Source: Thermohalobaculum sp039513195 (GTDB taxonomy: Bacteria > Pseudomonadota > Alphaproteobacteria > Rhodobacterales > Rhodobacteraceae). Taken from it: a DNA stretch of 64,000 nucleotides. Positions 36,168 through 44,595 of the stretch are shown here, piece after piece. Positions within the stretch are counted from its first letter, which is position 1; each line of letters starts with the position of its first letter. Position numbers and translations under genes: made by a program. Under the pieces are notes generated by a model, which worked only from the letters and a program-made list of their open reading frames with translations, did no database searches and was not told the DNA's origin. The stretch spans positions 158,822 through 222,821 of the forward strand of contig JBCCRM010000003.1 of assembly GCA_039513195.1 (NCBI GenBank), written 5' to 3'.

Positions 36168-37118
36168 ATGGAGGCAAAAGCCGGAAGTAAACGGGGGGGT
36201 TCCGCGACGCTCGGCAAAGAGGGCGACGCCGTCACCCCCACGACACTGACACAAGGTTTGTACATTGTTGCAACGCCGATCGGCAATGCGCGCGACATCA
36301 CTTTGAGGGCAATGGATGTGTTGACCGCCGCCGATGTTCTGGTGGCGGAGGATACGCGGGTGACGGCGAAGCTTTTGGCAATTCATGGCATCGAGCGGCG
36401 CGGGCGGCCCTTCCTTGCTTATCATGACCGCAACGGTGCCCACATGCGCCCGAAGATCCTGGCGCGGGTAGCGGCTGGAGAGGCATTGGCCTATTGCAGC
36501 GATGCCGGGACCCCGCTGATCGCCGATCCCGGATATCGACTGGTCGCGGAGGCGCAGGAGATGGGTCTGCCGGTGATGGCCGTCCCAGGCACCTCCGCGG
36601 TGACGGCGGCGCTGGCCGTCGCGGGACTGCCGACGGACAGATTTTTGTTCCTGGGGTTCTTGCCTGCGAAATCGGGGCCGCGTCGCACGGCGCTGGCCGA
36701 AATCGCATCGGTTCGGGCAACGTTGGTTCTGTTCGAAAGCCCCCGGCGCTTACCGGCGACACTGGTCGACTTGTGCGATGTCTTGGGGGTTGATCGACAG
36801 GCGGCGGTTCTGCGCGAACTGACCAAACGATATGAAGAAATCCGCCGCGGTTCGCTAGAGACGCTGGCGGCAGACTTTGCCGGGGACGAACCGATCAAGG
36901 GCGAGATAGCGCTGGTCATAGCGCCAGCCTCGCGGGATGCCGTCCGCGAGGCTGATCCGGGCGCCCTCGATGCTGCTCTGACACGGAGAATGGCAGAGCA
37001 ATCCGTGAAGGACGCGGCGCGCCTGGTCAGTGCCGAATTCGGGCTTCCGCGAAAGCAAGTCTATGAGAGGGCACTCCGTCTCCGGGATCAACGACGAGAG
37101 AAAACCGGAGATTCATGA
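36168..37118 (+). CDS. rsmI: 16S rRNA 2'-O-ribose methyltransferase RsmI
   Basis: SAM-dependent methyltransferase that modifies C1402 of 16S rRNA. The 316-residue product has an N-terminal extension of about 25 residues, then GLYIVATPIGNARDITLRAM, VLVAEDTRVTAKLL, the SAM-binding YCSDAGTPLIADPGYRLV, VMAVPGTSAVTAALAVAGLP and LFLGFLPAKSGPRR, and a C-terminal HTH-like tail (SVKDAARLVSAEFGLPRKQV). The start at 36168 has GAGGGGA upstream. It is divergent from the LpoA-like gene and followed by yraN, the standard order. Confidence 0.95.
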   Translation: MEAKAGSKRGGSATLGKEGDAVTPTTLTQGLYIVATPIGNARDITLRAMDVLTAADVLVAEDTRVTAKLLAIHGIERRGRPFLAYHDRNGAHMRPKILARVAAGEALAYCSDAGTPLIADPGYRLVAEAQEMGLPVMAVPGTSAVTAALAVAGLPTDRFLFLGFLPAKSGPRRTALAEIASVRATLVLFESPRRLPATLVDLCDVLGVDRQAAVLRELTKRYEEIRRGSLETLAADFAGDEPIKGEIALVIAPASRDAVREADPGALDAALTRRMAEQSVKDAARLVSAEFGLPRKQVYERALRLRDQRREKTGDS

Positions 37119-37172
37119 CCCATTCATTTTTCATGCGGTACCCATGACCGGTCGCAAGATGGAGGTCGCGCA

Positions 37173-37550
37173 ATGACATTGCCTCGGCACAAATCCACTG
37201 GCTTCCGCCGATATGCCTCCGGCGTCGCGGCAGAAGAAAGTGCCGAGCGTTCCTATCGCCTGGAAGGCGCAGAAATCCTCGAACGGCGGTATCGCACGCC
37301 CGAGGGGGAGATCGATCTCGTTGCGCGGGACGGTGATACAATCGTCTTTGTCGAAGTGAAGCGTCGCCCACGCAGCATGTGGGACAGTCCGGTCTCGCCA
37401 AGGCAGTGGCGGCGGATCGCGCAGGCCGCTTCGCGCTACCTTGCGAACCCGCCGCAATGGTGCGGCGGTTGCCGCTTCGACGTCGCCCTTGTCGGCCAAG
37501 ACGGCCGGACGGATGTAATACGCAACGCTCATTTCGTCGACGCCGCGTAG
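37173..37550 (+). CDS. YraN/UPF0102 endonuclease-fold protein
   Basis: 125-residue protein of the YraN family. It has the nuclease-fold core GAEILERRYRTPEGEIDLVA, RDGDTIVFVEVKRR and the C-terminal RFDVALVG strand, with the Glu-Asp-Glu-x-Lys set of a PD-(D/E)xK metal site (GEID and EVKRR). The biological role is unsettled in the family. It lies 54 bases after rsmI, in the conserved rsmI-yraN pairing. Confidence 0.88.
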   Translation: MTLPRHKSTGFRRYASGVAAEESAERSYRLEGAEILERRYRTPEGEIDLVARDGDTIVFVEVKRRPRSMWDSPVSPRQWRRIAQAASRYLANPPQWCGGCRFDVALVGQDGRTDVIRNAHFVDAA

Positions 37551-37715
37551 TCTCCGCACAGCTTCCACCGGCGAAGAGCTTTTGCCTTGGATGTGCTTAG
37601 CATTGCCTGTACAAGCGCTGTATCAGAATGTTCTGGGGGCGGATGGCGCTACAAGTGCGCCCAACTGCCGAGACTCGAGACGAGCGGCCCGGACAGATGT
37701 TGAGGCGGAGATAAA

Positions 37716-38333
37716 ATGAGACAGCTGTATCGGCTCATCGTAGTCGCCATCCCTGTGACGGGTGTGCTGGCCTGCGCACCGGCCAGCGTGGTCGTGGGAA
37801 CTGGGGCGGTCGTTGCGCGCTCAGTGGTGCAAGAGCGCTCTACCTTCGATGCACTTCAAGACACTGAAATCGGGCTCAGTCTGAACAATGGGCTCGCCAA
37901 TCACTCTGGCGAATTGTTCCGCGACGTCTCGGTCGATGTGATCGAGGGTCGGGTGCTTCTCACAGGCACGGTTCCGGAGCGCGAGGACAAGATCGCGGCG
38001 ACTGGCATCGCCTGGCAGACCAAGGGCGTCGTCGCCGTAGAAGATCGTTTGGTCGTGGCAGAGGACACGGGGACCGAGGCGTATTGGACAGATGTCTGGA
38101 TCTCAAATCAGATCCGCTACGCGCTCCTCACCGACCGGGACATCCGATCCGTCAACTTCAACGTCGAAACGGTGGATCGCGTCGTTCATGTCACCGGTAT
38201 CGCCCGCTCGCCGAGCGAGATCGACGCGGTGCTCAAGCACGCCAGCACCACAGCAGATGTCGCCCGCGTGATCAGCCATATCCTGACGATCGACGATCCC
38301 CGTCGTCTGGACGCGGCAGCGCCCACGGGCTAG
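37716..38333 (+). CDS. BON-domain lipoprotein (DolP/YraP-like)
   Basis: 205-residue exported lipoprotein: MRQLYRLIVVAIPVTGVLAC with a lipobox-like GVLAC (Cys20), then a short hydrophobic TGAVVARS segment and two BON domains (VSVDVIEGRVLLTGTVPERE and VNFNVETVDRVVHVTGIARS). BON domains bind phospholipid surfaces. Length, two-domain layout and position after yraN match DolP of E. coli, an outer-membrane quality-control lipoprotein. It is a good functional guess. Confidence 0.85.
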   Translation: MRQLYRLIVVAIPVTGVLACAPASVVVGTGAVVARSVVQERSTFDALQDTEIGLSLNNGLANHSGELFRDVSVDVIEGRVLLTGTVPEREDKIAATGIAWQTKGVVAVEDRLVVAEDTGTEAYWTDVWISNQIRYALLTDRDIRSVNFNVETVDRVVHVTGIARSPSEIDAVLKHASTTADVARVISHILTIDDPRRLDAAAPTG

Positions 38334-38384
38334 GAGGTCCTCGCGCGCGGGGATCGTCGGGATCCCAGCCGGAAGGAGACCGCC

Positions 38385-39326
38385 ATGCCGCTCGATGTCG
38401 CGTTTCAAATGGATCCGATCGACGGCATCGACATCGAGGCGGATTCCACCTTCCGACTGGCGGAGGAGGCGCAGGCCCGGGGCCATCGCCTGTTCTACTA
38501 CCAGGCAGACGCGCTCGCCTGGGATGGCGGCACAGTTCGGGCCACCGGGCGCAGCCTTACCGTGGCCCGGAGCCAAGGGGAGCATGCAGCCTTTGGCCCC
38601 GTCGAGCGGCGGGACCTCGCCGAGATGGATGTGGTGTGGCTCCGCCAAGATCCCCCCTTCGATATGTCCTACATCACCAACACCCATCTGCTGGAAGCGA
38701 TCCATCCAGCCACCCTGGTGGTGAACGACCCATTTTGGGTGCGCAACAGCCCGGAGAAAATTCTCGTCCTCGAGTTTCTCGACCTAATGCCACCCACGCT
38801 GGTAGCCCGTAGCCTCGAGGAAATCCGGACCTTCAAGAGGCATCACGGCGACATCATCCTTAAACCCCTTTACGGCAATGGCGGCGCTGGGGTCTTTCGC
38901 CTCTCGGACAGCGACGGCAATCTCGGCGCCCTCCACGAACTCTTCGCCGGCATCAACCGCGAGCCGCTGATGGCGCAGAAGTTCCTACCGGCCGTGCGCG
39001 AGGGCGACAAACGGGTGATACTTGTGGACGGGGAGCCGGTCGGCGCCATCAACCGCGTCCCCCAGGCGGGCGAGACCCGGTCGAACATGCATGTGGGCGG
39101 ACGGCCGGAACCGATTGCGCTCGATGCCCGGGACCGCGAAATTTGCGCGCGCCTCGGCCCCGTCCTGAAGGAACGCGGGCTGATCTTCACCGGCATCGAC
39201 GTGATCGGCGGCAATCTCACCGAGATCAACGTAACTTCGCCCACCGGTATTCAGGAGTTGGAGCGCTTCGATGGCATCGATGTCGCCGGACGCATCTGGG
39301 ATGTGATCGAGACACGCCGAGGCTGA
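38385..39326 (+). CDS. gshB: Glutathione synthetase
   Basis: ATP-grasp ligase that adds glycine to gamma-glutamylcysteine. The 313-residue protein shows LDVAFQMDPIDGIDIEADST, the SFRLAEEAQARGH helix region, YITNTHLLEAIHPATLVVND, the ATP-binding DIILKPLYGNGGAGVFRL, MAQKFLPAVREGDKRVILVD and the terminal TGIDVIGGNLTEINVTSPTG. All family blocks are present. It begins 52 bases after the BON lipoprotein, and an alpha/beta-hydrolase gene follows 3 bases later, so the last two are coupled. Confidence 0.96.
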   Translation: MPLDVAFQMDPIDGIDIEADSTFRLAEEAQARGHRLFYYQADALAWDGGTVRATGRSLTVARSQGEHAAFGPVERRDLAEMDVVWLRQDPPFDMSYITNTHLLEAIHPATLVVNDPFWVRNSPEKILVLEFLDLMPPTLVARSLEEIRTFKRHHGDIILKPLYGNGGAGVFRLSDSDGNLGALHELFAGINREPLMAQKFLPAVREGDKRVILVDGEPVGAINRVPQAGETRSNMHVGGRPEPIALDARDREICARLGPVLKERGLIFTGIDVIGGNLTEINVTSPTGIQELERFDGIDVAGRIWDVIETRRG

Positions 39327-39329
39327 TCG

Positions 39330-40292
39330 ATGTCGGTGCCACTGCGCCTGATCAACCTCCTTTTGCGCCTCAACACCAAGCGCATGCTGGCCCGCATGCG
39401 GGACCCTTCCCGACTGCGCCGGAACTTCGAGTTCACCGCCCGCATCGCCCTCCACGCGCCCCGGGACAGCCGTTTCAGCGAGGTCGAAATCCCACGCACT
39501 CCGACGGGCGCCCTCCCAGCGCTGTGGGTCGAATGCGGGCGCCCAACATCGGGTCGGACGATCCTGTTCCTGCATGGCGGCGCCTTCGTTGCCGGCTCGC
39601 CGCGGACCCACCGGCACGTCGCTGCGGCGATCGCCCGTGCGGCGAGCGCACGGGTTTTGGTGCCGGACTATAGGCTCGCACCGGATCATCCGTTCCCGGC
39701 CGCGGTCGAGGACGCCGCCGATGCCTATGCCTGGCTCTGCGCACGGATCTCCCGGCCGAAGGCGATCGGGTTGGCCGGCGACTCTGCCGGCGGCGGTCTT
39801 GTGTTCTCGACGGTGCTTCGAGCCGCAGCGCAAGGACTGCCCCCACCCGCCTGCTCGGTGGCTTTTTCGCCCTGGGCGGATATGCGCGGCGTGAATCGGT
39901 CTCTCAAGGACAATGCAGCCTCAGACGTCATGCTTCCCGCTCACAGGATGCCGGATGTCGTCGCGACGTACCTCTCCGGCGCCACCGCGGATGACCCGCT
40001 CGCATCGCCGGTCCTCGGCAGGTTCCGCGACCCGCCACCGGCGCTGATCATGGCGAGCCAGGCCGAGATCCTGCGCGACGATGCCCTGGGCATCGCCCGG
40101 GCGTTGCGGGAAAGCGGTGGCGATGTCCGGTTGGAGATTTGGCGCGGCGTTCCCCATGCATGGCCGATCTTCGCAGGTCTTATGCCCGAAGCCGACCGCG
40201 CCATCGAGATCGCTGGGGCATTCCTGCGGCAGCACCTGCAGACCGGCAGCGACGACACCGCGGACGCCGCCGGCGCGAGCCTTACCCGTTGA
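39330..40292 (+). CDS. Alpha/beta hydrolase, hormone-sensitive-lipase family esterase
   Basis: 320-residue carboxylesterase-type protein. The HSL signature is present: oxyanion motif LFLHGGAFVAGSPRTHRHVA, nucleophile elbow GLAGDSAGGGLVFSTVL, a later catalytic Asp near SQAEILRDDALGIARAL and the His in WRGVPHAWPIFAGLMPEADR. The substrate is a small ester of unknown kind. It starts 3 bases after gshB and ends inside the convergent hisE-GNAT gene (11-base overlap). Confidence 0.9.
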   Translation: MSVPLRLINLLLRLNTKRMLARMRDPSRLRRNFEFTARIALHAPRDSRFSEVEIPRTPTGALPALWVECGRPTSGRTILFLHGGAFVAGSPRTHRHVAAAIARAASARVLVPDYRLAPDHPFPAAVEDAADAYAWLCARISRPKAIGLAGDSAGGGLVFSTVLRAAAQGLPPPACSVAFSPWADMRGVNRSLKDNAASDVMLPAHRMPDVVATYLSGATADDPLASPVLGRFRDPPPALIMASQAEILRDDALGIARALRESGGDVRLEIWRGVPHAWPIFAGLMPEADRAIEIAGAFLRQHLQTGSDDTADAAGASLTR

Positions 40293-41028
40293 GCGGTGCC
40301 GTCAGGCGCCGGTGCTGGATACCCGCATCCATGAACACTTCGCCATAGGCGGTGAAGCCAAGGCTCTCGTAGAACGCCACCGCCGAAAGCTGCGACTCGA
40401 TATACGCCTCCGCGCAGTCGGGATCGGCCCGCATATCCGCGAGTATCTCCGCTATCAGCGCCCGTCCGATCCCCTTGCCGCGGGCGTCTTTCAGCACCGC
40501 AACTCGCTGGATCTTCGCTTGCCCATGCAGCGGGCGGACCCGCGCCGTCGCCAATGGCCGTCCATCCATTTCGGCGAGATAGTGCCTGCATTCGTCGTCG
40601 AGCCCATCGAGTTCGCGCTCGCGCGGGACCTGCTGTTCGGCGATAAAGACCGCGGCCCGGATGGCGAGGCAGGCGGGCAAATCGCCGGGACCTGCCAGAC
40701 GGACGACGGCCGTAGAGCGCGCAGCTTTTTCCGCGATGCCGGACACCCCCTCTCGCCGGGCAAGCTCGGCGCAGACATCGTCGAGCCGAACGCCGCGCGC
40801 CGCCAGCATCACTAGAAAGTGATAGAGGACATCAGCACCCTCGGCGATCAAGCGATCCCGGTCGCCACGCACCGCCTCGATGATCGCCTCGACCGCCTCC
40901 TCGCCGAATTTCTCGGCAGCTTTTTCCGGCCCCTTCGCGAGCAGCCGCGCGGTGTGGGAGCTCGCCGGGTCTGCGCCTTTCCGCGCGGCGATGGTGGCTG
41001 CCAGCCGCTCTAGGGTCTCCGCACTCAC
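40282..41028 (-). CDS. hisE: HisE phosphoribosyl-ATP pyrophosphatase fused to a GNAT acetyltransferase
   Basis: The 248-residue frame joins two domains. Residues 1 to about 105 are HisE (LERLAATIAARKGADPASSH, LLAKGPEKAAEKFGEEAVEA, EGADVLYHFLVMLAARGV), the second step of histidine synthesis, ending in SGIAEKAARS. Residues about 108-248 are a GNAT acetyltransferase with FIAEQQVPRERELDGLDDEC and the acetyl-CoA loop VAVLKDARGKGIGRALIAEI. The GTG start at 41028 overlaps the hisF stop as GTGA, so translation is coupled. HisE is normally a single domain ending just where the GNAT part starts here; a lost stop codon between adjacent genes is the simplest origin. Whether the fused chain is active is unknown. 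Confidence 0.85.
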   Translation of the reverse strand: MSAETLERLAATIAARKGADPASSHTARLLAKGPEKAAEKFGEEAVEAIIEAVRGDRDRLIAEGADVLYHFLVMLAARGVRLDDVCAELARREGVSGIAEKAARSTAVVRLAGPGDLPACLAIRAAVFIAEQQVPRERELDGLDDECRHYLAEMDGRPLATARVRPLHGQAKIQRVAVLKDARGKGIGRALIAEILADMRADPDCAEAYIESQLSAVAFYESLGFTAYGEVFMDAGIQHRRLTAPLNG

Positions 41029-41780
41029 AACCGCACCGCCACGCCGCACTGCGCCATATGCGCCTTAGCTTCGCCGATCGAATGCTCGCCGAAATGAAAG
41101 ATCGACGCCGCTAGCACCGCCGAGGCATGGCCATCGGTGACGCCCTCGACCAGGTGATGGAGCGTGCCGACCCCACCAGAAGCGATCACCGGGATCGTCA
41201 GGGCATCTGCAATGGTCCTCGTGAGGCCCAGGTCGAACCCCGCGCGGGTGCCGTCCCGATCCATCGAGGTCAACAGAATCTCGCCTGCGCCTTTTGCTTG
41301 CACCGTCCTGGCGAACGCCACCGCATCTATGCCGGTCGGCTCCCGCCCGCCATGGGTAAAGATCTCATATCCTTGGCCAACTGCCTTCGCATCGATGGCC
41401 ACAGTGATGCATTGGGATCCAAACTTCTCCGCCGCCCGCGCCACGAAATCGGGGTCGCGCACCGCCGCCGTGTTGATGGACACCTTGTCGGCCCCCGCAA
41501 GCAACAGAGCCCGAATATCTTCCAGGCTCCGCACGCCGCCGCCGACGGTGAGCGGCATAAAGCACTGCTCTGCCGTGCGGCGCGCCACTTCGAGGATGGT
41601 GCCGCGGTTCTCATGGCTCGCCGTGATATCGAGGAAACAGAGCTCGTCCGCACCTGCCCGGTCATACACCCGCGCCTGTTCCACCGGGTCGCCGGCATCG
41701 ATGAGGTCGACGAAGTTCACTCCCTTCACGACGCGCCCGTCCTTGACGTCGAGGCAGGGGATCACGCGCACCTTCAACAT
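41025..41780 (-). CDS. hisF: Imidazole glycerol phosphate synthase cyclase subunit
   Basis: TIM-barrel subunit that joins PRFAR and ammonia to give IGP and AICAR; works with HisH, which is not in the window. The 251-residue protein begins MLKVRVIPCLDVKDGRVVKG with the Asp11 catalytic residue in CLDVKDG. It has DELCFLDITASHENRGTILE, LTVGGGVRSLEDIRALLLAG, the second Asp in EILLTSMDRDGTRAGFDL, and VIASGGVGTLHHLVEGV. Its stop overlaps the hisE start. Confidence 0.96.
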   Translation of the reverse strand: MLKVRVIPCLDVKDGRVVKGVNFVDLIDAGDPVEQARVYDRAGADELCFLDITASHENRGTILEVARRTAEQCFMPLTVGGGVRSLEDIRALLLAGADKVSINTAAVRDPDFVARAAEKFGSQCITVAIDAKAVGQGYEIFTHGGREPTGIDAVAFARTVQAKGAGEILLTSMDRDGTRAGFDLGLTRTIADALTIPVIASGGVGTLHHLVEGVTDGHASAVLAASIFHFGEHSIGEAKAHMAQCGVAVRL

Positions 41781-41905
41781 CCGGGCAAGCTCCTTAGATT
41801 GTTCAGCAGCCCTAGGGTTCCCGCCCGACCCTACGAGGTTGCAAATTCGTCTTGGGCCTCTGATACATCATCCCCCGGCCTCTCAGAAGCGAAAGGAGCC
41901 TTCCG

Positions 41906-42349
41906 ATGCGCCGCTTTGTCCTTGCGACCCTAACCGCAACCTTGCTCGCCACCGGCGCCAGCGCCGAGGCACTGATCAAGAAAGAAAGCGCGAATGACGT
42001 CCAGACGACGCTCGACCGGATCGAGGCGGCCGTAACCAAGAACGGCGGGAAGGTCTTCTACCGTATCGACCATGCCGCGGCCGCAGCGGAGTACGACAAG
42101 GAAATGCCACCAGCCCAGGTGCTGATCTTCGGAAACCCGGCGAATGGGACTGGGCTGATGAAAAAGCATCCGCAGGTGAGCGTCGATCTGCCGCTGAAAG
42201 TCGGTGCCTTCGAGGATGCCGATGGCAAGGTCACACTCATTTACCGCAATCCCCCAGACTTCATGGCTGACCACGGTGTGGAAGGACCAGGGGACGGTAT
42301 TGCAAAGATGCTGGACAAGCTCACCAGCATGGCCGTGTCGGCGCCGTAA
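41906..42349 (+). CDS. Exported DUF302-domain protein
   Basis: 147-residue protein with a signal peptide (MRRFVLATLTATLLATGASA) and a mature DUF302 domain: ANDVQTTLDRIEAAVTKNGG, KVFYRIDHAAAA, AQVLIFGNPANGTGLMKKHP and VSVDLPLKVGAFEDADGKVT. The fold is a small heme- or metal-binding-like two-layer sandwich of unsettled function. It is inverted relative to and inserted between hisF and hisA, so it interrupts the usual hisA-hisF adjacency of the lineage. Confidence 0.85.
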   Translation: MRRFVLATLTATLLATGASAEALIKKESANDVQTTLDRIEAAVTKNGGKVFYRIDHAAAAAEYDKEMPPAQVLIFGNPANGTGLMKKHPQVSVDLPLKVGAFEDADGKVTLIYRNPPDFMADHGVEGPGDGIAKMLDKLTSMAVSAP

Positions 42350-42700
42350 ACGGGCGCGAAACAGGCGCTCGGCCCGTGCCGGCCCATTGGTCGAGCGCCG
42401 TCACATTATCGACAGCCCCTGCTGTGCGGGCAGCGGCGTGCTCCTCGACCGCGTAGTCGCGGCAGACCCGCCAGCGGTGGTTTTCCGGTCATGACGCGCT
42501 GACCAGGCATAGTCGTCGAAGCCGACCATCGCCGGGGGCGACTGTCGGATATGCAGAGAAGTTCTCCTCTACCTCGGAAAAGCGGCGCTGACCCCGCATT
42601 CTAGGAGATTGCCTCGGTCGCCAGGGTCTTGGAAAACGGCTACACTGGCCCGCTCCTGCCGGAGCCGCGCGTCATCAAGTAACCGAGCCGACCGTCTCGC
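42350..42700. other. Gap between DUF302 and hisA with possible coding debris
   Basis: No intact gene. Two short runs look protein-like. On the minus strand, near 42484-42540, there is MVGFDDYAWSARHD, resembling the loop of a SAM-methyltransferase or regulator. On the plus strand at about 42606-42681 there is EIASVARVLENGYTGPLLPE ending at a TAA. Both are cut by stops within 30 codons, which suggests decay. Nothing else is visible. Confidence 0.3.
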
Positions 42701-43432
42701 TCACGCCGTTTCCGCGGCGAGGAGGGCGACGGCCTCGGCTAGGTCAATACGGCCGTCATAGAGCGCGCGGCCAGAGATCACGCCGTCGAGCGGCACGCCG
42801 CAGTCGCGTAGAGCCCGCAGATCCTCCACAGAGGAGACCCCACCCGAGGCGATGACCGGGATCGATACCGCCTGCGCCAAGGCGGCCGTTGCGGCGACAT
42901 TCGGCCCCTGCATCGCGCCGTCCCGTTCGATATCAGTATAGATAAGCGCTGCGACGCCCGAATCCTGATACGCCTTCGCGAGATCGAGCGCGTCTAGATC
43001 CGTGGTCTCTGCCCAGCCCTGGACCGCCACTTTGCCGCCGCGGGCATCGATGCCGATGGCGACCCGATCCGGATGCGTCCGCGCCGCCTCCCGCACAAAG
43101 TTAGGGTCCCGGGCCGCCGCGGTGCCAAGGATCACCCGAGAGAGGCCACGTTCCAGCCAGCGCTCCACCGTCGCCATGTCGCGGATGCCGCCACCAAGCT
43201 GCACGGGGACCGAGACCGCCGCGAGGATCGCCTCCACCGCAGCCCCATTGACCGGTGCCCCGGCAAAAGCCCCGTTCAGATCGACCAGATGGAGCCACTG
43301 GCAGCCCGCCGTCTCGAAACTCCGGGCCTGCGCGGCCGGGTCGTCACCGAACACTGTTGCCTGGCCCATATCGCCGCGTAAAAGGCGCACGCACTGACCG
43401 TCTTTCATGTCGATCGCTGGATATAGGATCAT
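42701..43432 (-). CDS. hisA: Phosphoribosylformimino-AICAR-phosphate isomerase
   Basis: TIM-barrel isomerase, fourth step of histidine synthesis. The start MILYPAIDMKDGQCVRLLRG at 43432 matches the family; the frame is open nine codons further (43459) but that ATG has no ribosome site. The catalytic Asp8 is in AIDMKDG and the second Asp in YTDIERDGAMQGPN; also LHLVDLNGAF, VQLGGGIRD and PVIASGGVSSVEDLRAL. 243 residues, normal length. The usual neighbours hisH and hisB are not in the window, and hisF is separated by an inverted DUF302 gene. Confidence 0.95.
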   Translation of the reverse strand: MILYPAIDMKDGQCVRLLRGDMGQATVFGDDPAAQARSFETAGCQWLHLVDLNGAFAGAPVNGAAVEAILAAVSVPVQLGGGIRDMATVERWLERGLSRVILGTAAARDPNFVREAARTHPDRVAIGIDARGGKVAVQGWAETTDLDALDLAKAYQDSGVAALIYTDIERDGAMQGPNVAATAALAQAVSIPVIASGGVSSVEDLRALRDCGVPLDGVISGRALYDGRIDLAEAVALLAAETA

Positions 43433-43564
43433 CGGCCCGTGCTCGATCTGCTGCGGCATTGCTTAAGACGCAGACGCGCCGAATGCAAAGCGGCCGATTA
43501 CAAAAAGTTGACGAGAATGTGGCCGTTGCTGATGCTACTCCGGTAGAAACGAGAGGAGGACGGT

Positions 43565-44017
43565 ATGGCACCACGGTTTTTGATTGCAGCAGCGGTATCG
43601 CTGGCTGCGTCGACGGGTATGGCGGCGCAGGGGGAGCGGGTGCAGATCACCGGCGAAATGATCGATACCTGGTGCTACTTCTCTGGTGTCATGGGCGGGC
43701 CCGACGCGGTGGTCGGCTCGGCACATCACACCTGTGCCATGTGGTGCGCGGCGGGCGGCATCCCGGTCGGCGTACTCACGGAAGACGGCACGGTTTACAT
43801 GGTGGTCAAATGGGAGGGCGACGCAGCCATCGCGGACGGCACCGCGATGCTAGATGTCCAAGCTCATGTGGTAACCGCAGACGGCCTTCTCTACGAACGG
43901 GACGGCATCAAATACATCATGGTCGACAGCGTGGTAGACGACACCGGCATCCAAAATCTTAGCCATGAAGAATATGGCGTGAACCCGGGCTTCACGATCC
44001 CGGACCCCAACAAGTGA
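43565..44017 (+). CDS. Exported protein with a His-His-x-Cys-x3-Cys motif
   Basis: Unrecognised 150-residue exported protein. It has a signal peptide (MAPRFLIAAAVSLAASTGMA) and a mature domain opening ERVQITGEMIDTWCYFSGVM. Residues 53-61 are AHHTCAMWC: His54, His55, Cys57 and Cys61, with Cys37 earlier. A beta-rich remainder follows (GVLTEDGTVYMVVKWEGDAA, VQAHVVTADGLLYERDGIKY). The His/Cys set suggests metal, probably copper, binding; this is inferred from residues and from the SCO1-type neighbour. First gene of a four-gene operon; an AGAGGAGGA site precedes the start. Confidence 0.75.
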   Translation: MAPRFLIAAAVSLAASTGMAAQGERVQITGEMIDTWCYFSGVMGGPDAVVGSAHHTCAMWCAAGGIPVGVLTEDGTVYMVVKWEGDAAIADGTAMLDVQAHVVTADGLLYERDGIKYIMVDSVVDDTGIQNLSHEEYGVNPGFTIPDPNK

Positions 44018-44028
44018 GGATGGTAGCG

Positions 44029-44595
44029 ATGCGCAGTATCCTGATAGCGGCGACGGCCGCTCTGATCGCCCTCCCGGCCGCGGCAGCCGACTTCGCGTCT
44101 GGCAGCGAAGCCAAGAGCTGGGGTCTGAGCGGCGAGGAAAAGGCAAAGTTCGAGGCGAAAGTGACCGATGTGGTCTGTGCGTTGACCGGCGATTGCCCGA
44201 CGGATTGCGGGGCCGGGCTACGCCAGATGGCGCTGGTCAGGGTCGCCGACGATCGCCTGATTTTGGCCAATAAGAACATCCAACCCGCCTTCACCGGCGC
44301 CACCGTCGATCTGGCTCAGTATTGCGGACAGACCGTCGTGGTCGATGGCCTCATGGCCGGCGATCCGGAGCTGACCGGCGGGGCGAAGACCTACCAGATC
44401 CAGACCGTCACGGTAAGCGGCGAAACTGCGAAAACGAATGTCTGGACCAAGGACTGGGCGGCCAAAAATCCCGACGCGGCCGGCAAGGGACCTTGGTTCC
44501 GACGGGATCCGCGGATCATCGACAAGATCAAGGAGGAAGGGTATCTCGGCCTCGGCGTTGACGTCGATAAGACCTTCATCGAGGAGAATTACTGA
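44029..44595 (+). CDS. Exported protein with clustered cysteines (Cys-x5-Cys-x3-Cys)
   Basis: Unrecognised 188-residue protein with a signal peptide (MRSILIAATAALIALPAAAA). Cysteines sit at about 50, 56, 60 and 99: VVCALTGDCPTDCGAGLRQM then AQYCGQTVVVDGLM. A beta-rich middle (MALVRVADDRLILANKNIQP, YQIQTVTVSGETAKTNVWTK) and a C-terminal helical stretch follow. The start chosen is the ATG at 44029; an in-frame ATG at 44014 lies inside the preceding gene. The stop and the next start overlap (TGATG), which implies coupling. Metal or disulfide chemistry in the periplasm is likely. Confidence 0.75.
   Translation: MRSILIAATAALIALPAAAADFASGSEAKSWGLSGEEKAKFEAKVTDVVCALTGDCPTDCGAGLRQMALVRVADDRLILANKNIQPAFTGATVDLAQYCGQTVVVDGLMAGDPELTGGAKTYQIQTVTVSGETAKTNVWTKDWAAKNPDAAGKGPWFRRDPRIIDKIKEEGYLGLGVDVDKTFIEENY

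Noticed and set aside
42599..42681. Short C-terminus-like run before hisA
   Set aside because: Only about 25 codons before a stop and no upstream continuation; noted as possible debris, not a gene.
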